Below, in pieces: positions 23,703-32,429 of a DNA stretch of 62,193 nt; positions within the stretch are counted from its first letter, which is position 1, and each line of letters starts with the position of its first letter. Origin of the DNA: Myxococcales bacterium (GTDB lineage: Bacteria; Myxococcota_A; Polyangia; Polyangiales; Polyangiaceae); the NCBI GenBank assembly GCA_016794345.1, contig JAEUKE010000253.1:1-62193 (forward strand), given 5' to 3'. Made by a program: the position numbers and the translations under genes. Under the pieces are notes generated by a model. It searched no databases. It was given only the letters and a program-made list of their open reading frames with translations, and was not told where the DNA came from.

Positions 23703-25910
23703 ATGCCGAGTTGGATTCTCCCCGTAGGTATCGCCGTAGGCTTCGCCGCCATCATCCTGTTCGGGCTCGCGATCATCATCGCGAAGTTCTACCGCCAGGT
23801 GGATCAAGGCACCGCGCTCATCGTGAACCGCATGGGCAAAGAAGCCGAGGTCACCTTCACCGGCGCGACGGTCTACCCGATCATCAACCGCGCCGAGACG
23901 ATGGACATCTCGGTCAAGACCGTCACGGTGAACCGGCGCGGCAAGGAGGGCCTCATCTGCAAGGACAACATCCGCGCCGATATCGAGGTCACGTTCTTCG
24001 TCCGGGTGAACAAGGAGTCGGACAGCGTCCTCAAGGTCGCCCAGTCGATCGGCTGCGCCCGCGCGAGCGACCCCCGTGTCATCGCGGAGCTGTTCAACGC
24101 GAAGTTCTCCGAGGCCCTCAAGACGGTCGGCAAGATGCTGAACTTCGAGGACCTCTACAAGGAGCGGCAGACCTTCAAGGACGAGATCATCAAGGTGATC
24201 GGCGTCGATCTGAACGGCTTCCACCTCGACGACTGCGCCATCGACTACCTCGAGCAGACGCCGATCGAGGTCCTCGACAAGGACAACATCATGGACGCCG
24301 AGGGTATCCGGAAGATCACGGATCTCACGGTCATCCAGAACGTGCACACGAACGAGCTCCGCCAGAAGGAGCGCATGGAAGTCGGCAGCCAGAACCTCAA
24401 GGGTGACGAGGCCATCTTCGCGTTCGAGCAGCGCCGCGCCGAGGCCGAGGCGAAGAAGAACAAGGAGATCGCCGTCGCCCAGGCCCGCGAAGAGAACGAG
24501 GCCCGCCGCAGCGCCGAGCTCGAGATGAAGCAGACGCTCGTGCTCCGCCACAAGAACGAAGAAGAGGCGCTCGTCGCGAACGAAGCGAAGGAGCGCAGCG
24601 TGCTCGTCGCCCGTCAGGCAAAGGAGCGCGAGGTCGCCATCGAGGTCGAGCGCGTGAAGAAGGCGCAGCAGCTCGAGGCCCTGTCTCGTGAGCGCGAGGT
24701 CGAGATCCAGCGGATCAACAAGGACAAGGAGATCGAGGTCAAGAAGAAGGAGATCGCGGACGTCGTGCGCGGCCGCATCGCCGTCGACAAGACCGTCGCG
24801 GAGGAAGAGGAGCGCATCAAGGACCTGCGCACGCTCGCGCAGGCGAACCGCGAGAAGGACCAGGTCCGCATCGCCGCCGAGGCGAAGGCGCAGGAGCACC
24901 TCGTCACGCAGATCAAGGCCGCCGAGGCAGCCGAGGAGGTCGCGAAGCACCAGGCCAAGGTCAAGCTCACGAACGCCGAAGCCGACCTCGAGGCCAGCGA
25001 GAAGCAGGCGCGCGCGAAGATCCGCCTCGCCGAAGGCATCCAGGCGGAAGCCGCGGCCGAAGGCATCGCTCAGGTGCGCGTGCGCGAGGCGGACGCCCAG
25101 GCCATCGAGAAGGTCGGCCTCTCCGAGGCTCGCGTCACGCTCGAGAAGCTCCAGGCGCAGGCCGCCGGCGACGAGCGGATCGGCATGGCCAAGGTGAAGG
25201 TCGCCGAGGCGGAGGCCGCGGCGATCGAGAAGAAGGGTCTCGCCGAAGCCCTCATCGTCAAGGAGCGCCTCGCGGCCGAGGCCTCGGGCGCCGAGCAGAT
25301 GGGCCTGGCCAAGGCGAAGGTCGCCAACGCCGAGGCGGAGGCCATCCAGCTCAAGGGCACTGCCGAGGCGGAGGCGTCGCGCCAGAAGCTCATGGCCGAG
25401 GCGACGGGTATCCAGGAGAAGGCCGCGGCCATGAAGAACCTCGACGCGGAGAGCCGCGATCACGAGGAGTTCCGGATCCGCCTGCAGGCGAACAAAGACG
25501 TGGCGATGCAGTCGCTCGATACGCGCATCAAGATCGCCGAGCAGCAGGCGAAGATCCTCGCCCAGGCCTTCGAGCAGGCGAAGATCCAGATCATCGGCGG
25601 CGACGGCCGGTTCTTCGATCAGTTCGTGAAGGCGGTCAGCTTCGGCCAGTCCGCGGACGCGGTCGTCGATCAGAGCGAGACCATCCGCACGGTGCTCGGT
25701 GACTACCTCAACGGCAACAAGAGCCTGACCGGCGACATCAAGGAGATCCTCGAGCGCCCGGCCGTGGACGGCGAGACGGCGAAGAACCTCACGATCAGCG
25801 CCGTCCTCGCCAAGCTCATGGCCGGCACCGACGCGGACGCTCGCGCGAAGATCGCGAAGCTCGCCGAGCGCGCGAAGGACCTCGGCATCGATGATCTGAC
25901 GACGCGCTGA
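23703..25910 (+). CDS. Flotillin-family (SPFH) membrane scaffold protein, YqiK-like
   Basis: This 735-residue protein starts with one membrane helix (WILPVGIAVGFAAIILFGLA, residues 4-23). An SPFH domain follows (about 30-200: KFYRQVDQGTALIVNR, NIRADIEVTFFVRVNKES, TVGKMLNFEDLYKERQTF, DLNGFHLDDCAIDYLEQT). A very long charged coiled-coil (about 220-560) repeats Ala/Glu/Lys heptads such as AKVKVAEAEAAAIEKKGLAEA. The C-terminus (about 600-735) is globular. This is the plan of flotillins of the YqiK branch, which oligomerise under the membrane to order protein-lipid domains. It is directly followed by the giant AAA+ gene, 169 bases on, and a YqiJ-like partner is encoded 6.6 kb upstream. The repetitive coil also produces long antisense frames, which are artefacts. 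Confidence 0.93.
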   Translation: MPSWILPVGIAVGFAAIILFGLAIIIAKFYRQVDQGTALIVNRMGKEAEVTFTGATVYPIINRAETMDISVKTVTVNRRGKEGLICKDNIRADIEVTFFVRVNKESDSVLKVAQSIGCARASDPRVIAELFNAKFSEALKTVGKMLNFEDLYKERQTFKDEIIKVIGVDLNGFHLDDCAIDYLEQTPIEVLDKDNIMDAEGIRKITDLTVIQNVHTNELRQKERMEVGSQNLKGDEAIFAFEQRRAEAEAKKNKEIAVAQAREENEARRSAELEMKQTLVLRHKNEEEALVANEAKERSVLVARQAKEREVAIEVERVKKAQQLEALSREREVEIQRINKDKEIEVKKKEIADVVRGRIAVDKTVAEEEERIKDLRTLAQANREKDQVRIAAEAKAQEHLVTQIKAAEAAEEVAKHQAKVKLTNAEADLEASEKQARAKIRLAEGIQAEAAAEGIAQVRVREADAQAIEKVGLSEARVTLEKLQAQAAGDERIGMAKVKVAEAEAAAIEKKGLAEALIVKERLAAEASGAEQMGLAKAKVANAEAEAIQLKGTAEAEASRQKLMAEATGIQEKAAAMKNLDAESRDHEEFRIRLQANKDVAMQSLDTRIKIAEQQAKILAQAFEQAKIQIIGGDGRFFDQFVKAVSFGQSADAVVDQSETIRTVLGDYLNGNKSLTGDIKEILERPAVDGETAKNLTISAVLAKLMAGTDADARAKIAKLAERAKDLGIDDLTTR

Positions 25911-25921
25911 CACGGCGCCCA

Positions 25922-25946
25922 CCCCCCTCCGCACCGCGGAGGGGGG
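25922..25946. repeat. G/C-tract hairpin downstream of the flotillin gene
   Basis: CCCCCCTCCGC (25922-25932), loop ACC and GCGGAGGGGGG (25936-25946) form a perfect 11-bp stem, followed by another G-run (AGGGGGGAGGG). It belongs to the C/G-tract intergenic hairpins seen four times in the window and may slow or end the flotillin transcript. Confidence 0.65.
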
Positions 25947-26045
25947 CAGGGGGGAGGGAGTTGCAGCGAGTCGCTTGAAAGCAGAGCTGGAGCAGCGAGG
26001 TCCTCGTGTCCGAATTCGTTCATACCTGTAGGCTCTCCCCCCCGG

Positions 26046-26070
26046 CCCCCCTCCCCGGTGGTGAGGGGGG
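26046..26070 (+). promoter_or_regulatory. Hairpin that can sequester the ribosome site of the giant AAA+ gene
   Basis: CCCCCCTC (26046-26053) pairs perfectly with GAGGGGGG (26063-26070) around a 9-base loop. The second arm is the G-rich ribosome-binding site for the GTG start at 26080 (spacing about 9 bases). If the stem forms in the mRNA the start is hidden, so translation could depend on unfolding. The same sequence also belongs to the C/G-tract repeat class. Confidence 0.4.
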
Positions 26071-26079
26071 AGCACGGTC

Positions 26080-29000
26080 GTGACGACCTCGTCTCCTTCA
26101 GCTACCGCGAGCGGGGATACCCCCCCCGCGGACTCCGCCTCGCAGCTCGAGGGCGGAAGCTACGACGTCATCCGCAAGCGGCTTCTCGACGTCGCGATCG
26201 CGCTCGGCAAAAAGGCGGAGGAGCTCAACGAGCGTCGAATCCAGACGTTCGGCGGCTCCCAGCTCTCGCTGCTCGCGACCGAACGCGTGCGCACCGACAA
26301 CAACTGTGTGCCCCGCGACATCAAGGCGGTCTCGGGGCACCTCTTGTTCGGGTACAACGTCTTCCTCGGGCTGAAGAGCGAGACACACGTGGGGGACGTC
26401 TTCAGCGTCCACGCGTTCAAGCCGACGGCGGAGGGTGGGTTCGATTTCTCCACGTTGCCGATCGAGCCGGGCCACTACCTGGCCGACCCAGGCTTCGTCC
26501 GCGAGTTCGCCGACCTCTATCGGTACAACAAAGAGACGCGTCTGCTCATGGTGCGCACGACCGACACGCGCCTCCTCGCGATCTTCCAGGTCGGCGCACG
26601 CACGACCGACCAGCGTGTCTTTCGGTGGGGCATCGACAAGGGCGGACAGATCAAGTTCATCGACGCCCGAGGCGAGGAGGACAACGTCCTGCCGCGCCAG
26701 CACGACTTCGAGTTCACGGCCGTCAGGCGTGAAGACCAGGTCTCGGGCGACCACCCCCACTTCAACATCGCAGACGAGGTGTTCGTCGAGACGATCGGGG
26801 GTGATCTCACGATCAAGATCGAGAACAACACGAAGGACGGCAAGGGCGTCTACCGGGAGCCAGTCGAAGACCCGAACCAAACGCTCGACGACGCGGACAT
26901 CTCGTACGCGCGGCTCGGCGCGCTCATCATCCTGAAGATCAAGCCGTACCGCGAAGAGAGCTACCGGTACCTCGTCTACAACACGCGCACGGAGACGGTC
27001 GTGCGCATCGACGCCATCGGCCTCGCCTGCCACACGCTGCCGGAGGACCAGGGCATCATCTTTCCGGGCGGGTTCTACCTGCGGACGGGCGACTACAAGG
27101 TCTTCGACGGCGAGACCAAAGGGATGGTCTTCCGCCGGCAGTTCAAGGCGCCGAACGGCGAAGACGTGCTCTTCGTCTACGACCGCATCGAGGACGGCAC
27201 GTACCTGCTCTTGCCGTACAACCTCATCCGCAAGGAGGTCGCGACCCCGATGACGTGCCACGGGTACAGCGTCTTCGATGATGGCAAGCTCGTCATCTTC
27301 AAGTCCTTGTCGGACGAGCCGACGAAGGTCCACCCGATGCAGGTCTGGCAGACGCCCTTCTGCACCCAGGAGCACGCGGCCGCCGCCCCGACGGACGGGT
27401 CCTTCCTGGCCAAGGTCGGAAACGCGGAGCTCGTCCGTGGCATCTCGGAGGCGCTGACGCTGCGGCGGATCGCCGAGACCGAGAACCCGACGAGGCAGTC
27501 TTACGAAGACGTCATCTCGACCGCGAACAAGATGACCGACGCCTTCTACTGGCTCCCGAACGCGGAGGCGTGTGACCTCGCCAGCGTCGTGAAGCAGCTG
27601 AAGGGGACCGCCGAGCTCATCATCGACGAGTTCGAGAAGGTCGCCGCGATCAGGAAGCGGAGCGCGGAGGCGCTCGCCGCGGCGGAGGCCCAACAAGAGA
27701 AGGTGATCGGCAGCCTGCGCATCACCGACATGCGCAGCGTCGAGGACTTCATGGGCTCGCTCAACGAGCTGCGCAAGCAGCGCGGGCACCTCATCACGAT
27801 GCGCGAGATGCGGTACATGAACCTGCCGCGCGTCGACGAGCTCGAGAAGCAGGTCGTGGCGAGCTTCGACGAGGTGTCGAAGGCCGCGGTCGAGTTCCTG
27901 CTCGATCCGAAGGCGCTCGCTCCGCTCGTCGATCGGCTCGGCGGGGTCGTGACCAAGGTGGGGGAGGCGAAGAAGGCCACCGAGCTCAAGCCCATCTCGG
28001 AGGACGTCGACAACGTCGGCGAGGGCCTCGCCGTGCTCAGCGACATCATCAACGGCCTCAAGATCGACGACCCGACGATCCGCACACGGATCCTCGAAGG
28101 AATCAGCGAGGTGTACGCGCAGCTGAACCGCGCGCGCGCGACGCTCGCGGGCCGCAGGAAGGAGCTCGCCTCCGCGGAGGGCCGCGGCGAGTTCGCCGCC
28201 CAGTTCAAGCTGTTCGGGCAGAGCGTCGTGTCCGCGGTCGCGCTCTGCGACACGCCCGAGAAGTGCGACGAGACGCTCTCGCGCCTCTTGCTCAACCTGG
28301 AGGAGCTCGAGGGGAAGTTCGGCGAGTTCGACGAGTTCCTCGGGGAGCTCGCGCAGAAACGGGAAGAGGTCACCGACTCGATCGCCGCCAAGCGGCAGAC
28401 GCTGCTCGACGAGCGGCAGCGCCGGGCCCAGAACATCGTCGGCGCGGCGGATCGCATCATCGGCGGCATCCAGCGCAAGGCGCGGACCTTCACCTCGCCG
28501 GACGAGCTCAACACGTATTTCGCGTCCGACGCGATGGTCCTCAAGCTCCGGGACCTCGCGAAGCAGCTGTTCGACATCGGCGCCACCGTCAAAGGCGACG
28601 AGGTCGAGTCCAAGCTGAAGAGCGCGCGCCAGGACGCGCTGCGCTCGCTCCGCGACAAGGCGGACCTGTTCGACGGCGGCGACAACGTCATCCGGTTCGG
28701 CAAACACCGGTTCAACGTCAACACGCAACCGGTGGAGCTCGCGCTCGTCCCCCGCAAGGACGAGGGCACCGGGCTGGACGTGCTCTACGTCCACCTCACC
28801 GGGACGGACTTCTACGAGCGCATCGAGGACACCGCGCTCGAGGAGAACCGCGATCTCTGGGATCAGCAGCTCGCGAGCGAGACGCCCGAGGTCTACCGCG
28901 CCGAGTACCTGGCGGCATCGATCCTCTCGGCCGCCGAGAAGAACGAAGGCGGCCTCACGTTCCTCAAGCTCTCCGATGCGGCGCTGAGCGGCGGTGCCGC

Positions 29001-32000
29001 CGGGCCCGACGGAACGAGCCCGGGCGTGCTCGAGCTGGTCCGCGCGTTCTCGCAAGACAGACACGACGAGGGATACGAGCGGGGCGTGCACGACGTCGAC
29101 GCCGCGCTCATCCTCGAGAGGGTCGTCGGCATGCGGAAGTCCGCGGGCCTGCTCCGCTACGGAGCGGACGCCCGCGCGATCGCCGGCCTCGCGTGGGCCG
29201 GGATGGACGCGGCGGACCGCGGCGTGTTGCACCGGCGGGCCCGGAGCTTCGGCAGGCTTCGCGATCGGCTCGACTCGGTCATCCCGCAGCTGGACCTCGC
29301 GAAGGAGATCGAGCCGCGTGTGCGCGCCGTGGCCGAAGCCCACCGCGTGGACGCGACGGACACGGTCGTGCGTGTCGCTGCGCGTTACCTGGTCGACGAG
29401 CTCGCGGCGGAGCGGCCGCGCTTCGTCGTGAGCACCTCCGCTGGCGCCCTGAAGGAGGCGCTCCTCCGCGAGGTGGACAGCGCCGGGAGCCGGCGGGACT
29501 TCGACGACGACCTACGCGCCCTCGAGCAGCACCCGGCCGAGCGGCTCGGCCTCGTTCGCTCGTGGCTCGTCGCGCTCATCGGCCGCTATCCCGACCTCGC
29601 TCCGCACCAGTACGCCCTGCTCGAGGCCGCGGCGCTCGTCGCGACCGAGAAGAAGGTCGATCGGGAGCCGTCGAGCGCGGCGATCGAGGTGACGGTCGCC
29701 GGCCTGCTCGGGCAGCACCCGAACGTGAAGGAGCGGAGCATCCACGTCCGGCTCGACGAGTGGCTGAGCCGGCTCGACCGGTTCGCGACCGAGCGCGTCC
29801 CGCGGTTTCGTAGGTTCCGCAAGATCAAACAAGAGATCCTCGACCGCGAGCGCAAGCGGCTCCGGCTGGACGAATACGCGCCGCGTGTCCTCTCGAGCTT
29901 CGTCCGCAACCGCCTGATCGACGAGGTCTATCTCCCGCTCGTCGGCGACAACCTCGCCAAGCAGCTAGGCGCGGCCGGCGAAGGCAAGCGCACCGATCAG
30001 ATGGGCTTGCTCCTGCTCGTCTCACCGCCGGGCTACGGCAAGACCACGCTGATGGAGTACGTGGCCAACAAGCTCGGCCTCATCTTCATGAAGGTGAACG
30101 GGCCCGCGCTCGGCCACGAGGTCACGAGCGTCGACCCAAACGACGCGCCCAACGCGACCGCGCGGCAGGAGGTCGACAAGATCAACCTCGCGCTCGAGAT
30201 GGGCAACAACGTGATGCTCTACCTCGACGACATCCAGCACACGAACCCGGAGCTGCTCCAGAAGTTCATCTCGCTCTGCGACGCGCAGCGCCGGATCGAG
30301 GGCGTGTGGAAGGGCCGGACGCGCACCTACGACATGCGCGGCAAGAAGTTCTGCGTCGTCATGGCGGGCAACCCGTACACGGAGAGCGGCGAGAAGTTCA
30401 AGATCCCCGACATGCTCGCGAACCGCGCCGACACCTACAACCTCGGCGACATCCTGAACGGCAAAGACGACCTGTTCGCGCTCTCCTACCTGGAGAACGC
30501 GCTCACCTCGAACAAGGCCCTGCAGCCGCTCGCCGGTCGCGACCCGAAGGATACGTACAAGCTCATCAAGATGGCGCAGGGCGAGGCGATCCCCGTCTCC
30601 GAGCTCGGCTATCCGTACTCCGCCGCGGAGGTGAACGAGATCACCGAGGTCCTGAAGCGCCTCTTCATGGTGCAGAAGGTCCTGCTCTCGGTGAACCTGC
30701 AGTACATCGCCTCCGCCTCGCAAGACGACGCGTTCCGGACCGAGCCGCCCTTCAAGCTCCAGGGCAGCTACCGCAACATGAACAAGGTCTCCGAGAAGGT
30801 CGTGGCCGCGCACACGCCCGAGGAGATCGAGGCGATCGTGGACGACCACTACGCGAGCGAGTCGCAGACCCTCACCACGGGGGCGGAGCAGAACCTGCTC
30901 AAGCTCGCCGAGATGCGAGGTCGTCAGACGCCCGCGCAGAAGGCCCGCTGGGAAGAGATCAAGAAGGGCTTCGTCCGCGTGAAGATGATGGGCGGCAAGG
31001 AGGACGACCCCGTCGCCCGCGTCACGGGCACGCTGGCCGGCCTCGGCGAGCAGCTCGCCTCGATGGAGAAGAGCCTCGCCAAGATGGTGCAGCAGAGCGG
31101 AGAGCCGGCCGCGCTCATCGCCGCGGAGCTCACGAAGCTCCACGCGGCGCTCGACGCGCTCGCGTCCCGCGAGCTACTCGTCAACGTCGAGCGCGATCCG
31201 AAGATCGCCGAGCTCGTCTCGGAGCAGCTCGCGCTCGTCGAGAACACCCTCGCGCCCGTCGTGAAGGCCGTGGCCGACAGCCTCGTCCTGGCGGGAACCA
31301 CCGCGCGCGCGATCGGTCAAGAGCAGAGCCAGGCGCTCGAGCGCGCCATCGCGGAGGCCGCCCAGAAGGTGCAGCAGCTCGGCCAGGCGCAGCAACACGT
31401 CGCCGCCGCGCAGGCGCAGCACCTCCAGACGTTGCAGCAGGCCAGCCAGATGGCCGCGGCGCAGGCACAGCAGATCGCGCAGGCCGGTCAGGTTGCCCAG
31501 CAGATGGCGCACGCGCAGCAACAAGCGCTGGCGCAACAGCAGCAAGCAGCTGAGGTCGCACGCAGCGTCGCGCAGCACCAACAACAAGCCGCCGCGAGCG
31601 CGGAGCAGATGGCCGCTCACGCGCGGCAGGTGCTCGCGGCCGGCCCGCCCGCGGGCCCCGCGCAGCAGGTCCTCTTCCAGCGGCCCGACGCGTCACCGGA
31701 GGAGAACGAGATGATCGCGCGCGCGCAGCTCGCGCTGCAGCAGGCGAAGCAACAGGGCGGCCTCGCGCCCGAGGTAGGCGCCGCGGTTCACCGCGTCGAG
31801 CACCGGATCGGTGAGCTCACCAACATCGTCCGTGCCCTCCAGGAGCGGATCGGGCACGGGGTCGCCGCGTTCGCGGCGCAGGCGCCCCAAGGCCAACAGG
31901 CGCCACAAGGTCAACAGCCGCTGCCCGGTCAACCCGCTCAGCATCCACACGCGGCGGCGCGAAACGGCGGCAGCGGACCTCCGCGCTACGACGCGGCGAT

Positions 32001-32307
32001 CGACTTCCAGAGCCCCTCCAATTTCTATCGCTGGCGGGCCCAGGCGGACGTCGTGAGCGAAGGAGGCGTCTTCGTTGCCACGCGCCGCAAGGTCCCCAAC
32101 CTCGGGTCGGAGGTGCTCATTCGCATCACGCTCCCCGGCGGGGTGGAGCTCGAGGCGCGCGCGGTCGTCGAGTGGGCGCGGCCGCCGGGCCACCAGGGCG
32201 CGATCTCCGGCTTCGGCGCGCGCTTCGTGGATCTGCCGACGTACGCACGGCAGCTCGTCGATCATTTCGTGGCGAGGCGGGAGCCGCTCTTGTTCGAGCA
32301 GGTCTGA
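26080..32307 (+). CDS. Giant AAA+ ATPase (DNA repair ATPase/DUF3686 type) with C-terminal PilZ-like domain
   Basis: This 2075-residue protein opens at GTG 26080. Residues about 25-450 resemble the N-terminal region of proteins called DNA repair ATPase (DUF3686), with GGSQLSLLATERVRTDNN and NIADEVFVETIGGDLTIK. Residues 450-1290 are mostly helical and coiled. The AAA+ module follows: Walker A SPPGYGKT (1315-1322, Lys1321), Walker B YLDDIQ (Asp 1383/1384) and a sensor-1-like VVMAGNPYTESG. Residues about 1650-1960 are a coiled, Gln/Ala-rich arm. The last 100 residues look like a PilZ domain of the myxobacterial type (SEGGVFVATR, then LIRITLPGGVELEARAVVEW), but the c-di-GMP residues are incomplete: the position two before Ser in the DxSxxG motif is Val, and a full RxxxR is not seen. 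It follows flotillin directly and likely works with it at the membrane. Its true role is unknown. Confidence 0.9.
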   Translation: MTTSSPSATASGDTPPADSASQLEGGSYDVIRKRLLDVAIALGKKAEELNERRIQTFGGSQLSLLATERVRTDNNCVPRDIKAVSGHLLFGYNVFLGLKSETHVGDVFSVHAFKPTAEGGFDFSTLPIEPGHYLADPGFVREFADLYRYNKETRLLMVRTTDTRLLAIFQVGARTTDQRVFRWGIDKGGQIKFIDARGEEDNVLPRQHDFEFTAVRREDQVSGDHPHFNIADEVFVETIGGDLTIKIENNTKDGKGVYREPVEDPNQTLDDADISYARLGALIILKIKPYREESYRYLVYNTRTETVVRIDAIGLACHTLPEDQGIIFPGGFYLRTGDYKVFDGETKGMVFRRQFKAPNGEDVLFVYDRIEDGTYLLLPYNLIRKEVATPMTCHGYSVFDDGKLVIFKSLSDEPTKVHPMQVWQTPFCTQEHAAAAPTDGSFLAKVGNAELVRGISEALTLRRIAETENPTRQSYEDVISTANKMTDAFYWLPNAEACDLASVVKQLKGTAELIIDEFEKVAAIRKRSAEALAAAEAQQEKVIGSLRITDMRSVEDFMGSLNELRKQRGHLITMREMRYMNLPRVDELEKQVVASFDEVSKAAVEFLLDPKALAPLVDRLGGVVTKVGEAKKATELKPISEDVDNVGEGLAVLSDIINGLKIDDPTIRTRILEGISEVYAQLNRARATLAGRRKELASAEGRGEFAAQFKLFGQSVVSAVALCDTPEKCDETLSRLLLNLEELEGKFGEFDEFLGELAQKREEVTDSIAAKRQTLLDERQRRAQNIVGAADRIIGGIQRKARTFTSPDELNTYFASDAMVLKLRDLAKQLFDIGATVKGDEVESKLKSARQDALRSLRDKADLFDGGDNVIRFGKHRFNVNTQPVELALVPRKDEGTGLDVLYVHLTGTDFYERIEDTALEENRDLWDQQLASETPEVYRAEYLAASILSAAEKNEGGLTFLKLSDAALSGGAAGPDGTSPGVLELVRAFSQDRHDEGYERGVHDVDAALILERVVGMRKSAGLLRYGADARAIAGLAWAGMDAADRGVLHRRARSFGRLRDRLDSVIPQLDLAKEIEPRVRAVAEAHRVDATDTVVRVAARYLVDELAAERPRFVVSTSAGALKEALLREVDSAGSRRDFDDDLRALEQHPAERLGLVRSWLVALIGRYPDLAPHQYALLEAAALVATEKKVDREPSSAAIEVTVAGLLGQHPNVKERSIHVRLDEWLSRLDRFATERVPRFRRFRKIKQEILDRERKRLRLDEYAPRVLSSFVRNRLIDEVYLPLVGDNLAKQLGAAGEGKRTDQMGLLLLVSPPGYGKTTLMEYVANKLGLIFMKVNGPALGHEVTSVDPNDAPNATARQEVDKINLALEMGNNVMLYLDDIQHTNPELLQKFISLCDAQRRIEGVWKGRTRTYDMRGKKFCVVMAGNPYTESGEKFKIPDMLANRADTYNLGDILNGKDDLFALSYLENALTSNKALQPLAGRDPKDTYKLIKMAQGEAIPVSELGYPYSAAEVNEITEVLKRLFMVQKVLLSVNLQYIASASQDDAFRTEPPFKLQGSYRNMNKVSEKVVAAHTPEEIEAIVDDHYASESQTLTTGAEQNLLKLAEMRGRQTPAQKARWEEIKKGFVRVKMMGGKEDDPVARVTGTLAGLGEQLASMEKSLAKMVQQSGEPAALIAAELTKLHAALDALASRELLVNVERDPKIAELVSEQLALVENTLAPVVKAVADSLVLAGTTARAIGQEQSQALERAIAEAAQKVQQLGQAQQHVAAAQAQHLQTLQQASQMAAAQAQQIAQAGQVAQQMAHAQQQALAQQQQAAEVARSVAQHQQQAAASAEQMAAHARQVLAAGPPAGPAQQVLFQRPDASPEENEMIARAQLALQQAKQQGGLAPEVGAAVHRVEHRIGELTNIVRALQERIGHGVAAFAAQAPQGQQAPQGQQPLPGQPAQHPHAAARNGGSGPPRYDAAIDFQSPSNFYRWRAQADVVSEGGVFVATRRKVPNLGSEVLIRITLPGGVELEARAVVEWARPPGHQGAISGFGARFVDLPTYARQLVDHFVARREPLLFEQV

Positions 32308-32429
32308 GCGCGCAGGGCATCGGCATCGAGATCCTTCCGGCCGCACGTCCGTAAGGAGCTGTGCGCTCTCGCCGCCACCCCAGCCCCTGCTGTCGCGGCG
32401 CGCACCCCATTTTCTCCCAGGAGCTCGTG

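Noticed and set aside
23640..26075. Minus-strand open frame of about 810 codons opposite the flotillin gene
   Set aside because: The repetitive coiled-coil codons on the other strand create Leu/Arg/Asp repeats; no start signal or family.
26098..29343. Minus-strand open frame of over 1000 codons opposite the giant AAA+ gene
   Set aside because: It is a high-G+C shadow: it lies wholly inside a well-supported gene and its translation is Arg/Asp/Val/Leu-rich without motifs.
31960..32307. c-di-GMP receptor function of the giant protein's C-terminus
   Set aside because: A PilZ-like fold is likely, but the residue two before the motif Ser is Val and a clear RxxxR is missing, so binding cannot be claimed.
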